38,594 nucleotides of DNA from an uncultured Prevotella sp. (GCA_900539625.1 UQCW01000023.1:1-38594); one strand, 5' to 3'; numbered from the stretch's first letter, positions 8,099 through 17,073 are shown. The notes: generated from the sequence alone by a model not told the origin. Numbers and translations: made by a program.

Positions 8099-9298
8099 AT
8101 GGACACCGTATTGGAATTACGCTGTGCCCCCATCCCCCTTGTACGCATCGCCCTCATCGGACTGGGACAGCGCGGCATGAAGACACTGGAACGCTACGCC
8201 TTCATCGACGGGGCGGAAATTCGCTGCGTGGCCGACGTTGACCCCGCGCGGCTGGAGACTGCCAACCAGACGCTCGCCGCCACCGGACGACCGCAAGCCG
8301 ACAAGCTCATCGGAGCGGAGACCTGGCGCGAAGCCTGCCAACGCAACGACATCGACCTCGTGTACATCTGCACCGATTGGAGTTCACACTGCCAGATGGC
8401 AGTGGAAGCCATGCGTTGCGGAAAACACGTTGCCGTGGAGGTGCCGGCAGCCACCACCATCGACGAATGCCACCGGCTGGTCGACACGGCGGAGGCAACG
8501 CGCCGACACTGCTTCATGACGGAAAACTGCTGCTACGACCACGTGGCACTGGCCACCCTGGAAATGGAACGCAAAGGCATGCTCGGAAAAGTGACCCACT
8601 GCGAAGGGGCTTACATCCACAACCTGCGCGACACGTTCGGATTGACGGGAAACGCATCAGACGCCAACCACAACTGGATGGAGAAGTCGTGTGCAAGCCA
8701 CGACGGCAACCCCTACCCCACACATGGCATAGGCCCCATCGGATGGCTACTGAATCTCCACCGCGGCGACCGCATGGACTATCTCGTATCGCTCACGTCT
8801 GACGGTTGCGGAACAGACAAAATGCTGGGACGCGTCAACACGACACTAATACGGACGGTCAGAGGAGCAAGCATCGTGCTGCAACTCGACGTAACCACCA
8901 TGCGCCCTTACAGTCGCCTGCAAACGGTGTGTGGCACGCAGGGATATGTGCAGAAATATCCGTTGCCAACGCTCAAGACGGTCAACACGGAGGCCATCCT
9001 CACTGGCGAAGAGGCCCTGGAGGAGATGAAGCGCTTTGCCAGCAGCGAAGCAGCGGAACTATGGCGCGAAGGACACCGCAAACAGGTGCCAAACGAAATG
9101 AACTACACCATGGACTGCCGCCTCATCCACTGCCTGAGAAAAGGTTTGCCGCTCGACATCGACGTCTATGATGCCGCCGAATGGTCGTGCCTCGCCGAAC
9201 TCAGCGAGCGCTCGGCCCGCGAAGGCAGCCGCCCAGTGAGCATCCCCGATTTCACCCACGGCCACTGGCAAGACCTCCAACAACACCAAATGTTCTGA
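8099..9298 (+). CDS. GH109-type Gfo/Idh/MocA protein (probable alpha-N-acetylgalactosaminidase)
   Basis: This 399-residue NAD-binding Rossmann protein has GLGQRG (21-26), EVPAA (114-118) and TENCCYD (141-147). GAYIHNLRD (170-178), YPTHGIGP (206-213) and RGDRMDYLVS (222-231) are the blocks that mark GH109 among the Gfo/Idh families. Tyr172 and His209 correspond to the expected GH109 catalytic residues. These enzymes remove terminal alpha-GalNAc, for instance blood group A antigen, by an NAD-dependent redox mechanism (family knowledge). Unlike many members it has no visible export signal, so it probably acts in the cytoplasm. The start follows the foldback element by 14 bp. A less specific sugar oxidoreductase cannot be excluded. 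Confidence 0.8.
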   Translation: MDTVLELRCAPIPLVRIALIGLGQRGMKTLERYAFIDGAEIRCVADVDPARLETANQTLAATGRPQADKLIGAETWREACQRNDIDLVYICTDWSSHCQMAVEAMRCGKHVAVEVPAATTIDECHRLVDTAEATRRHCFMTENCCYDHVALATLEMERKGMLGKVTHCEGAYIHNLRDTFGLTGNASDANHNWMEKSCASHDGNPYPTHGIGPIGWLLNLHRGDRMDYLVSLTSDGCGTDKMLGRVNTTLIRTVRGASIVLQLDVTTMRPYSRLQTVCGTQGYVQKYPLPTLKTVNTEAILTGEEALEEMKRFASSEAAELWREGHRKQVPNEMNYTMDCRLIHCLRKGLPLDIDVYDAAEWSCLAELSERSAREGSRPVSIPDFTHGHWQDLQQHQMF

Positions 9299-9402
9299 AC
9301 CAACAACGACATGAACCACACGGCGGAAAGACGCGAAACACGCAACGACAACCAGCAACGCGCAACGCCGCCCCATACTTTCAGATTACCACTAATTACC
9401 CG

Positions 9403-10908
9403 ATGTACAAACTACGCTCTATTCTTTTAGCATTGTTCAGTTTGGCGTTTCTGACCGTCTATTCCCAAAACGCCCCCATGCCCAAGCGCGAATTTCGTGG
9501 TGCTTGGATTCAGATCATCAACGGCCAGTTTCAAGGCATGAGCCGTCAGCAGATGCAAAGCAACCTTATCAACCAACTCAACATGATGCAACGCTGCGGC
9601 GTGAACGTCATCATGTTTCAAGTGCGCGGTGAGGCCGACGCGCTCTACGAAAGCCGCTACGAGCCTTGGTCGCGCTTCTTGACCGGACAGCAGGGAAAGG
9701 CTCCCGAACAGCGTTGGGACCCTCTGGCCTGGATGGTGCAGCAATGCCACCAGCGCGGCATGGAAATCCACGCCTGGATTAATCCTTTCCGCGCCAAGAC
9801 GAAGGGAACGACGCTCTTGGCCAACACGCATTACGCCGTGCGCCATCCCGAGCGCTGCTTTAGTTACGACGGCCTGCTCATTATGGACCCCGCCTTGCAG
9901 GAAAACCGCACTTACATCTGCCGTGTGGCATCTGACATTGTACGCCGTTATGATGTCGACGGCCTGCACATCGACGACTATTTCTATCCCTACCCGACGG
10001 CTGGGGCCATCCCCGACGACGCCTCGTATGCCCGCTTCGGCAATGGCATGACAGACCGCGCAGAATGGCGCCGCCAGAATGTCAACCGCTTTATCGCCGA
10101 GCTTCACGACAGTTTGCGGGCCGTGAAGCCCTGGGTGAAGTTCGGCGTGTCGCCCTTCGGCATTTACCACAACGCGAAGCCTGGAAGCAACATACCGGGA
10201 AGCCAGACCAACGGCACGCAGAACTACGACGACCTTTATGCCGACGTGCTCCTCTGGGTGAACAAAGGTTGGATTGACTATAACGTGCCGCAGATCTACT
10301 GGGAAATCGGGCACAAGGCTGCCGACTATGACAAGCTCATCCGCTGGTGGTCGCGCTACGCCGCCGGTCGCCCGCTGATTATCGGCCAAGACGTGGAACG
10401 CAGCGTGAAGGCCGCCGACCTGAAGAATCCGGCCATCAACCAGGTGCCGGAGAAATTCCGCTTGCAACGCACGCTGCCCAACATCGACGGCAACTGTCTC
10501 TGGTATTCGGCGGCTGTGGTGCGCAACGTCGGTAACATCGCCAACGCGCTCCAAAACACCTATCAGCGCCGCCCCGCCCTGCAGCCGCTCATGCCTTTCA
10601 TCGACAACAAAGCCCCGAAGAAGCCGCGCAAGGTGAAGGCGTTCTGGATGCCCGACGGCTATTACCTCTTCTGGACGGCTCCGAAGGCAAAGAATGTCAT
10701 GGACGAGGCCCGCTTCTACGCCATCTACCGCTTTAAGAAGGGGGAGAAGGTGAACCTCAGCGATGCAGAACACCTCATAATGGTGACGCCTTCAACGATG
10801 GTGAAACTGCCCTATGAAAACGGCAAGGAGAAATACACCTACGTCGTGACAGCGCTCGACCGCGTACAAAACGAGTCGAAGGCGGTGAAGAAGAAGGTGA
10901 AATTGTAA
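9403..10908 (+). CDS. Secreted GHL10-type glycoside hydrolase with FN3-like tail
   Basis: This 501-residue protein starts MYKLRSILLALFSLAFLTVY, a signal peptide probably cleaved near SQNAP. The hydrolase-like domain (about 28-400) begins REFRGAWIQ and contains FQVRGEADALY (72-82), WINPFRAK (125-132) and DGLHIDDYFYPYP (186-198), the signature of the glycosyl-hydrolase-like 10 family (PF02638, DUF187-like). A C-terminal fibronectin III-like domain spans about 404-500. Substrate is unknown; related proteins are suspected to act on glycans or cell-wall material. An upstream in-frame start at 9181 would overlap the previous gene and lacks a signal peptide, so 9403 was chosen. It lies 104 bp after the GH109 gene, possibly cotranscribed. 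Confidence 0.88.
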   Translation: MYKLRSILLALFSLAFLTVYSQNAPMPKREFRGAWIQIINGQFQGMSRQQMQSNLINQLNMMQRCGVNVIMFQVRGEADALYESRYEPWSRFLTGQQGKAPEQRWDPLAWMVQQCHQRGMEIHAWINPFRAKTKGTTLLANTHYAVRHPERCFSYDGLLIMDPALQENRTYICRVASDIVRRYDVDGLHIDDYFYPYPTAGAIPDDASYARFGNGMTDRAEWRRQNVNRFIAELHDSLRAVKPWVKFGVSPFGIYHNAKPGSNIPGSQTNGTQNYDDLYADVLLWVNKGWIDYNVPQIYWEIGHKAADYDKLIRWWSRYAAGRPLIIGQDVERSVKAADLKNPAINQVPEKFRLQRTLPNIDGNCLWYSAAVVRNVGNIANALQNTYQRRPALQPLMPFIDNKAPKKPRKVKAFWMPDGYYLFWTAPKAKNVMDEARFYAIYRFKKGEKVNLSDAEHLIMVTPSTMVKLPYENGKEKYTYVVTALDRVQNESKAVKKKVKL

Positions 10909-11040
10909 TTACCAGGAAATCATTCCGTATCGGCGCCCATACTTCCTAAACAAGAACCGATCCCTTAACATTGAACGTCCCCAATCTCTCAAAGAAGGCA
11001 AAACGTCCTTTCGTCTTGGGAGACCCATACCAAACAACCT

Positions 11041-13464
11041 ATGAAAGTTCTCAAATTCGGCGGTAGTTCTGTAGGCACCGCCCAAAGCATATCCAGCGTC
11101 AAGCGCATCGTTGAGTCGACCGAGCAACCCGTCATCGTGGTGGTGTCGGCCCTTGGCGGTGTGACCGACAAACTCATCAGCGTTTCCAAACAGGCGGCCA
11201 GCTCTGACGCGGCTTACCGCACCGTGGTCGACGAACTGCAAGCCCGCCACCACCAGCTCATCGCCGACGTGGTGCCAGGCAACCGGCAGGCGAAACTCAC
11301 CGAACAGATTGATGCGCTCTTCGAAGAAATGCGCAGCATTCTCCACGGTGTTTTCCTCATCCAAGACCTCACGCCGAAAACGTCGGATGCCATTGTGGCC
11401 TACGGCGAACGTCTATCTTCACTCATCTGTGCCGCACTCATCAATGGCGCACGCCATTACGATTCGCGCACCTTCATCAAGACTACGCTTCAGGGAACGA
11501 AGCGACTGGTGGACTTCGATACCACCAACCGCCTCATCCGCGAAACGTTTGCGGAGCGCTGCCCCGTGGCCGTCATGGGAGGTTTTATTGCCACCGATGT
11601 CAATTCGGGACGCACCACAAACCTCGGACGCGGCGGTTCTGACTATACCGCCTCCATCATTGCCGCCGCCCTGCATGCCGATGCCTTGGAGATATGGACA
11701 GACGTCGACGGTTTCCTAACGGCCGACCCACGCCTCATCCCAGAGGCCTATACCATTCCGCAACTCTCCTATGGCGAGGCCACGGAGCTGTGTAACTTCG
11801 GCGCGAAGGTGATTTACCCGCCCACCATCTATCCCGTCTGCACGGAAAACATTCCCATCTACGTCAAGAACACCTTCAACCCCTCAGCCGCCGGCAGTGT
11901 GATTCGCCGCGAAGCCTGCTCTTCGCAGCGCCCCATCCGAGGCATTTCGTCGGTCAACGAAATGAGCATGGTGACCGTTAGCGGTATGTCAATGGTGGGC
12001 GTTATCGGTGTGAATCGACGCATCTTCACCACGTTGGCTGCTGGAGGCATCAGTGTGTTCATGGTGGCGCAGACTTCTTCAGAAACGAGCACCTCCATGT
12101 GCGTCACCCCCGCCGACGGTCGCCGCGCCTGCCGCCTGCTCGATGAAGAGTTTAAACAAGAAATTGCCGACGGCGCCATGAATCCTGCGCAACTCGTTGA
12201 CGGACTGGCCACTGTGGCTGCCGTTGGAGAGCGCATGAAACGCACGCCGGGCATTGCGGGAAAACTCTTCAGCGTGTTGGGACGAAACGGCATCAGCATC
12301 TGCGCCGTGGCATTGGGAGCATTGGAAATGAACCTCTCGTTTGTCATCGAACGCAGCCAATTGCGCAAAGCGCTCAATGTGCTCCACAATAGTTTCTTCC
12401 TTGGCGACTATCAGGAGCTCAACCTCTTTATCTGCGGCACGGGAACGGTGGGCAGCAGTCTGCTGAAACAGATTGCGGCGCAGCGCGACAAACTCATGCA
12501 GGAACGCGGACTGAAAATCAACCTCATGGGCGTTTGCGGACGCTCCAAGGCTGCCTACAGCGAAGAAGGCATCAATCCATCGGCCTACCGCGACGTGATG
12601 GTGGAAACGGGCGAAGGCGGTGTGGAACACATGGTGGAGACGATTGAGGAAATGAACATTTCCAACTCCGTCTTTGTCGACTGCACAGCGAGCGCCGATG
12701 TTGCCGCCATGTACGGACGCCTGCTGGCCCACAACGTGTCGGTCGTTGCAGCCAACAAGATTGCGGCTTCGTCGGCCTACGACAATTACCTCGAACTGAA
12801 ACACACGGCTCGCGACCGCGGCGTGAAATTCCTCTTCGAAACGAACGTCGGCGCTGGCCTCCCCATCATCAACACCATCGGCGACCTCACGGCATCTGGC
12901 GACCGCATCCTGCGCATCGAAGCGGTGTTGAGCGGCACGCTAAACTACGTGTTCAACACGCTTTCCGCCAACGTGAGCCTCAGCCAAGCGGTCCGACAGG
13001 CCTTGGAACTGGGCTATAGCGAGCCCGACCCGCGCATCGATCTTTCCGGGCAAGATGTCGTCCGCAAGCTCACCATTCTGGCACGCGAAAGCGGCTACCG
13101 GCTTGAGACAACCGACGTGGAGCGCCACCTCTTTATCCCGCAAGAACTCTTCGACGGTTCGCTCGACGACTTCTGGAAGCGCCTGCCAGAGCTCGACGCT
13201 CAATTTGAAAAGGAACGCCAACGCCTTGCCAGCGAAAACAAACGCTGGCGCTTCGTTGCACAATGGGCCGACGGAAGAGGCAGTATCGAACTGCGTGAAG
13301 TGCCTATCTCCCACCCGTTCTACGACCTCGAAGGCTCCAACAACATCATCCTGCTCACCACGGAACGCTACCGCGAATACCCCATGCTCATCCAGGGCTA
13401 TGGTGCAGGAGCCGACGTAACCGCCGCCGGCGTGTTTGCCGACATCATGAGAGTGGCCAACTGA
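11041..13464 (+). CDS. thrA: Bifunctional aspartokinase / homoserine dehydrogenase
   Basis: This 807-residue fusion catalyses the first and third steps from aspartate to threonine and methionine. The aspartokinase domain (about 1-290) carries KFGGSSVG (5-12) and GRGGSDYTAS (197-206). Tandem ACT-type regulatory segments lie at about 305-450 (MVTVSGMSMVGV, FSVLGRNGISI). The homoserine dehydrogenase domain (about 460-805) has GTGTVG (466-471), SGTLNYV (631-637) and GYSEPDPRIDLSGQD (658-672). Length is normal for the bifunctional enzyme. In many Bacteroidetes thrA is followed by a phosphoglycerate-mutase-like gene and thrC; here it is followed by a hairpin and an unrelated exporter. No promoter or leader peptide was recognised in the 132-bp upstream gap. 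Confidence 0.97.
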   Translation: MKVLKFGGSSVGTAQSISSVKRIVESTEQPVIVVVSALGGVTDKLISVSKQAASSDAAYRTVVDELQARHHQLIADVVPGNRQAKLTEQIDALFEEMRSILHGVFLIQDLTPKTSDAIVAYGERLSSLICAALINGARHYDSRTFIKTTLQGTKRLVDFDTTNRLIRETFAERCPVAVMGGFIATDVNSGRTTNLGRGGSDYTASIIAAALHADALEIWTDVDGFLTADPRLIPEAYTIPQLSYGEATELCNFGAKVIYPPTIYPVCTENIPIYVKNTFNPSAAGSVIRREACSSQRPIRGISSVNEMSMVTVSGMSMVGVIGVNRRIFTTLAAGGISVFMVAQTSSETSTSMCVTPADGRRACRLLDEEFKQEIADGAMNPAQLVDGLATVAAVGERMKRTPGIAGKLFSVLGRNGISICAVALGALEMNLSFVIERSQLRKALNVLHNSFFLGDYQELNLFICGTGTVGSSLLKQIAAQRDKLMQERGLKINLMGVCGRSKAAYSEEGINPSAYRDVMVETGEGGVEHMVETIEEMNISNSVFVDCTASADVAAMYGRLLAHNVSVVAANKIAASSAYDNYLELKHTARDRGVKFLFETNVGAGLPIINTIGDLTASGDRILRIEAVLSGTLNYVFNTLSANVSLSQAVRQALELGYSEPDPRIDLSGQDVVRKLTILARESGYRLETTDVERHLFIPQELFDGSLDDFWKRLPELDAQFEKERQRLASENKRWRFVAQWADGRGSIELREVPISHPFYDLEGSNNIILLTTERYREYPMLIQGYGAGADVTAAGVFADIMRVAN

Positions 13465-13551
13465 CGAAGGCCGTTGCCGTGACGCATCAAACCATTCAGC
13501 CATCTCCAATATATCATGAACTGAATCGCATTTACCAACCCATAACTCAAT

Positions 13552-13593
13552 AGGGGCTGCCAGTGGAAAGAAAAACGTCCACTGGCAGCCCCT
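13552..13593 (+). terminator. Strong hairpin after thrA
   Basis: AGGGGCTGCCAGTGGA (13552-13567) pairs perfectly over 16 bp with 13578-13593, with a 10-nt A-rich loop. It lies 88 bp after the thrA stop. No proper U-run follows (GCCCATTTCTT), so the terminator role is inferred from stem strength and position. Confidence 0.65.
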
Positions 13594-13663
13594 GCCCATT
13601 TCTTACATCTGACGACAGATGACAATAAGATTACACCTCCCCGAAAATCTCTTTCCTGGATTT

Positions 13664-13694
13664 TTCTGAGCACCTACATATTTTCGTAACTTTG
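13664..13694 (+). promoter_or_regulatory. Promoter of MATE operon overlapping a lone repeat arm
   Basis: TAACTTTG (13687-13694) is a good -7 box 21 bp before the MATE start. The -33 position is taken by TCTG (13665-13668), part of TTCTGAGCACCTAC (13664-13677), which matches a right arm of the dispersed inverted-repeat family. No partner arm was found nearby. Confidence 0.55.
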
Positions 13695-13714
13695 CACCTG
13701 AATAAATAAGCATT

Positions 13715-15115
13715 ATGGATCAAACAGAAAAATTCAATGTATTGGGGGAAAAGCCCGTGGGCAAACTGCTCATGCAATACGCCATCCCGGCCATTGTGGC
13801 GATGACGGCCTCCTCCATATACAACATCATCGACGGCATCTTCATCGGCCAAGGTGTTGGCAAGGAGGCGATTATGGGACTGGCTCTGACGGCGCCTGTC
13901 ATGTCGCTCACCGCCGCCTTCGGTGCGATGGTCGGCGTCGGTGCGGCCACACTGATGTCGGTGAGGCTGGGACAGAAGGATTACGCCACCGCTAAGAAAA
14001 TCCTCGGCAACGTGCTCATCATGAACATCGTAATGGGCGTCACCCTGGGATTCGTTCTGCAACTCTGCCTGACGCCCATTCTGCGGTTTTTCGGCGCGAG
14101 CGATGCCACTTTGCCTTTTGCCCACGACTTCATGACCATCATTCTGGCGGGCAATGTCGTGACACACCTCTACCTCGGCCTCAACGCTCTGCTGCGCTCC
14201 ACCAACCGCCCGATGAAGGCCATGTATGCCACCTTCGGAACCGTGGGGCTCAACTGCATCTTTGCGCCGATATTCATCTTCGTTCTGGGATGGGGCATAC
14301 GCGGTGCGGCATTGGCCACGGTGTTGGCCCAGTTTTGCATGCTGCTCTGGCAATTGAAACTGTTCTCATCGAAGAACAACCTCATCCGCCTGAGCCGCGA
14401 CATCTTCCACCCCGACACACGCATCATGCGCGAATCGCTCGTCATCGGCCTGCCGCCCTTTCTCATCAACCTCTGCGCCTGCATGGTCACGATTTTCATC
14501 ACGCGCAGCATGACGCAATACGGCGGTGACGTGGCGGTGGGTGCCTACGGCATCAGCAACCGCTTGATTCTCTTCGTCGTGATGATTGTCATCGGCCTCA
14601 ACCAAGGCATGCAGCCCATTGCGGGATACAACTACGGGGCGCAGAAATACGACCGTCTGATTGGTGTCGTAAAACGTGCCATGCTGGTGGCAACGGTCTT
14701 CACCACCTGCGGTTTTCTCATCGGACAATTCGGGGCTGAAACCTTTGCCACGCTCTTTGCCAAAGACGCTCCCGAACTGATTGCGGCTGCCACGAAGGGT
14801 CTGCACGTCGCCACTTTGTTCTTCCCGATTATCGGCATGCAGATTGTTTCAACGGCCTTCTTCCAGAGCATCGGCATGCCGGGCAAGAGCATCTTCCTCT
14901 CGCTCACGCGCCAGCTGATTTTCCTTTTGCCGGCCATCCTGATATTGCCCCACGTCTTCAACGACAAAGTGTTGGGCGTTTGGACGGCTCTGCCAACGGC
15001 CGACTGTGCTTCGTGCGTCGTCTCCGCCATCATGATGGTGGTTCAACTGCGGAAATTCCGCCGCAAAGCCGAACTCGCCAAGGAGCAGGCAGCCCTTCAG
15101 CCTGAGGCAGAATAA
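13715..15115 (+). CDS. MATE family multidrug/metabolite exporter (MepA-like)
   Basis: This 466-residue membrane protein has about 12 hydrophobic segments. It begins with FNVLGEKPVGKLLMQYAIPA, followed by SIYNIIDGIFIGQGVG (about residues 29-44), a typical MATE N-terminal block. GLNQGMQPIAGYNYGAQKYD (about 291-310) is the matching block in the second half. MATE proteins export cationic drugs or metabolites in exchange for Na+ or H+. It is the first gene of a likely operon with the kinase-like gene 47 bp downstream and the phosphoesterase after it. The last residues are charged (RRKAELAKEQ), a normal cytoplasmic tail. Confidence 0.93.
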   Translation: MDQTEKFNVLGEKPVGKLLMQYAIPAIVAMTASSIYNIIDGIFIGQGVGKEAIMGLALTAPVMSLTAAFGAMVGVGAATLMSVRLGQKDYATAKKILGNVLIMNIVMGVTLGFVLQLCLTPILRFFGASDATLPFAHDFMTIILAGNVVTHLYLGLNALLRSTNRPMKAMYATFGTVGLNCIFAPIFIFVLGWGIRGAALATVLAQFCMLLWQLKLFSSKNNLIRLSRDIFHPDTRIMRESLVIGLPPFLINLCACMVTIFITRSMTQYGGDVAVGAYGISNRLILFVVMIVIGLNQGMQPIAGYNYGAQKYDRLIGVVKRAMLVATVFTTCGFLIGQFGAETFATLFAKDAPELIAAATKGLHVATLFFPIIGMQIVSTAFFQSIGMPGKSIFLSLTRQLIFLLPAILILPHVFNDKVLGVWTALPTADCASCVVSAIMMVVQLRKFRRKAELAKEQAALQPEAE

Positions 15116-15162
15116 GCCAGAGGCACACACCACATCTCTTTCATCTGACAAAAACGAACAAC

Positions 15163-15795
15163 ATGGATAAATTCATCATCAACATAGGCAGACAGCTTGG
15201 CAGCGGCGGACGCGCCATCGGCCACATCCTTTCCAAGGAACTCGGCATTGCCTACTACGACAAAGAAATTCTCAGTTTGGCCGCCAAAAACAGCGGCTTC
15301 TGCGAAGAGGTATTCGAGCACCACGATGAGCACAAGGGCTTCTTCCGCTCATTCCTCAGTTCGGTCGTCCCGTTCATCGGCAACACGAGCAACGAGTTTT
15401 ACGCCAACTCCATGAGCGAAGAAAACCTCTTCAAGCTCCAGAGCGACGCCATCCGCAAAGCGGCCTCCGAGCATTCGTGCATCTTCATCGGGCGCTGTGC
15501 CGACTACGTGCTGCGCGACATGCCACGCTGCGTGAATGTCTTCATCGCCGCCGACCCCGCCGACCGCATTGAGCGCATCTGCCGCCTCAACAACGTCGAC
15601 GAGCAGACGGCGAAGAAAATGATCAGCCGCGGCGACAGTCAGCGTGCCGACTTCTATAACTTCTATAGTTCCGGCACATGGGGCGCCGCCGACACCTACC
15701 ACCTCTGCATCAATTCCTCGGTGTTGGGCATCGAGGCCACGGCCGAACTCATCAAGGACTTCGCCATCAAAAAACTGACGGCTGAAAGCAAGTGA
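15163..15795 (+). CDS. Cytidylate-kinase-like family protein
   Basis: This 210-residue protein is a P-loop nucleotide kinase-like protein of the cytidylate kinase 2 family. The N-terminal motif IGRQLGSGGRAIGHILSKEL (about residues 8-27) replaces the classical GxxGxGK Walker A with GRQLGSGG. IFIGRCADYVLRD (about 106-118) and DRIERICRLNNVDEQTAKKM (about 134-153) match the lid and core regions. True CMP kinase activity is uncertain, as these proteins occur beside the housekeeping cmk (family knowledge). It lies 47 bp after the MATE gene, and its TGA is followed within two bases by the ATG of the phosphoesterase gene, suggesting translational coupling. Confidence 0.85.
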   Translation: MDKFIINIGRQLGSGGRAIGHILSKELGIAYYDKEILSLAAKNSGFCEEVFEHHDEHKGFFRSFLSSVVPFIGNTSNEFYANSMSEENLFKLQSDAIRKAASEHSCIFIGRCADYVLRDMPRCVNVFIAADPADRIERICRLNNVDEQTAKKMISRGDSQRADFYNFYSSGTWGAADTYHLCINSSVLGIEATAELIKDFAIKKLTAESK

Positions 15796-15797
15796 CC

Positions 15798-16295
15798 ATG
15801 AAAAGAATCGGACTGCTCTCGGACACTCACGGCTATTGGGACGACCGCTATGAGACGTATTTCAAGGACTGCGACGAAATTTGGCACGCCGGCGACATCG
15901 GGTCGACGGAATTGGCCGAACGCTTTGAAGCGATGAAGACGTTTCGCGCGGTGTGTGGCAACGCCGACGGCGGCGACCTTCGCCGCATGTTCCCAACAAC
16001 GCTGCGCTTCAAATGTGAGGATGCCGACGTCTTGATGAAACACATCGGCGGCTATCCTGGCCACTACGACCAGAGCATCGTCGGACAAATGTTTGTTCGC
16101 CCGCCGCAGCTTTTCATCTCGGGACATTCCCACATCCTCAAGGTGCTCTACGACCGCACGCTCCATTGCCTCCACATCAATCCCGGCGCAGCGGGACTGC
16201 AAGGCTGGCACAAGGTGCGCACGCTGGTGCGCTTCACCGTCGACGGCAAGGACTTTCGCGACCTTGAAGTCATTGAGTTGGCGGAAAACAAATAA
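15798..16295 (+). CDS. YfcE-type metallophosphoesterase
   Basis: This 165-residue calcineurin-like phosphoesterase carries the metal-binding series SDTHG (8-12), HAGDIGS (about 32-38), CGNADG (about 53-58), a single His in LMKHIGG, and SGHSHI (about 102-107). These fit the YfcE/MJ0936 phosphodiesterase family. The natural substrate is unknown. A GTG at 15792 would overlap the previous stop; the ATG at 15798 is preferred because MKRIGLLSDTHG is the usual N-terminus. Tight coupling to the kinase-like gene suggests a shared pathway, and a bidirectional terminator follows 51 bp downstream. Confidence 0.88.
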   Translation: MKRIGLLSDTHGYWDDRYETYFKDCDEIWHAGDIGSTELAERFEAMKTFRAVCGNADGGDLRRMFPTTLRFKCEDADVLMKHIGGYPGHYDQSIVGQMFVRPPQLFISGHSHILKVLYDRTLHCLHINPGAAGLQGWHKVRTLVRFTVDGKDFRDLEVIELAENK

Positions 16296-16346
16296 GGGGT
16301 CATTAGACTTTCTCTTTTAAGACACCTCCCCTCATGCAACAAATAC

Positions 16347-16384
16347 AAAAAAGGAGCAACCCCCAGCGGGATTGCTCCTTTTTT
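16347..16384. terminator. Bidirectional terminator, phosphoesterase / DUF3467
   Basis: A6GGAGCAA (16347-16359) pairs with TTGCTCCT6 (16372-16384) around a 12-nt loop. The A-run and T-run let it end both the plus-strand operon and the minus-strand DUF3467 gene. Confidence 0.9.
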
Positions 16385-16406
16385 AATAAAGTGTATGTCT
16401 TGTGTG

Positions 16407-16430
16407 TTAGTAATGGATTAACCATTACCT
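16407..16430. repeat. Minimal palindromic copy of the TAGTAATGG repeat arm
   Basis: TTAGTAATGG (16407-16416) and CCATTACCTAA face each other across five bases. TAGTAATGG/CCATTAC are the outer ends of the arms at 19710-19894 and 25551-25606. It sits just past the DUF3467 stop. Confidence 0.45.
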
Positions 16431-16446
16431 AACCGAATCTCTTCGA

Positions 16447-16773
16447 TTATGCCTTACCTTCCGGCAAACCAAACGGAGTTGCAGTGCGGCCTTCAGCCTG
16501 AGGTTCAGCTCCAGGAACATTGATTGTGCCGTAAGCCTGCTCATATTTGTTCACGTTGTCCTGCAAAGCAAAGAGCAAACGCTTGGCATGTTCAGGAGCG
16601 AGGATGATGCGGCTCTTCACGTTAGCCTTGGGAACGCCTGGCAACACGCGGATGAAATCCATAACCACCTCAGCGCTTGAGTGAGTGATGATGGCCAAGT
16701 TTGCGTAAGTTCCTTCTGCCACTTCAGGAGTGAGTTCGATTTTCAACTGATTGTCGTTGTTTTGATTTTCCAT
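16447..16773 (-). CDS. DUF3467 protein
   Basis: This 108-residue soluble protein begins MENQNNDNQLKIELTPEVAE and contains GTYANLAIITHSSAEVVMDF (about residues 21-40) and KSRIILAPEHAKRLLFALQDN (about 53-73), the hallmark of DUF3467. The C-terminal 25 residues are low-complexity. Function is unknown; in Bacteroidetes homologues often lie near RNA polymerase genes, which is not so here. It has its own well-matched promoter (16883-16914) and ends at a shared terminator, so it is probably monocistronic. Confidence 0.9.
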   Translation of the reverse strand: MENQNNDNQLKIELTPEVAEGTYANLAIITHSSAEVVMDFIRVLPGVPKANVKSRIILAPEHAKRLLFALQDNVNKYEQAYGTINVPGAEPQAEGRTATPFGLPEGKA

Positions 16774-16882
16774 TTTGAGATGAATGTAATGTTATTTGTG
16801 ATTAGGTTTATTGTCTCTCCTTGCAAAAACGCCCCACGACGCGATATTTGTCAAATGGAGTTTTAAAGCGTTGTTGCGATTA

Positions 16883-16914
16883 CAAATTTAAGTTTTTATC
16901 TCGGATTATCCAAG
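16883..16914 (-). promoter_or_regulatory. Promoter of DUF3467 gene
   Basis: On the minus strand, CTTG (16911-16914), 20 bp, then TAAATTTG (16883-16890): a full Bacteroidetes promoter match, giving a leader of about 105 nt. Confidence 0.65.
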
Positions 16915-17043
16915 CGCATTGTAAGTTATTTTATGATGCGGTGCATGAATTTTCTGTTAAGGGCTTTCGGCCGAAGAACAGCGTAAAGCAACACTGGCGC
17001 TTGCCTACACATTTTTCGCCATCGCGCAAACATCGTCTATACA

Positions 17044-17073
17044 TAAGTATTAGTTTATACTGTCCATGCAGGC
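17044..17073. repeat. Deleted copy of the element end seen at 29026
   Basis: TAAGTA (17044-17049) runs straight into TTAGTTTATACTGTCCATG (17050-17068). The copy at 29026 reads TAAGTA, eleven extra bases, then TTAGTTTATACTATCCATG. The two therefore share a terminus and about 24 bases of interior, with an 11-bp deletion here. The rest of the element is absent. Confidence 0.6.

Noticed and set aside
9427..10773. 448-codon open frame antisense to the GHL10-type gene
   Set aside because: The sense frame has a clear signal peptide and conserved hydrolase motifs; the antisense frame is His/Val/Ala-rich shadow coding from GC-rich third positions.
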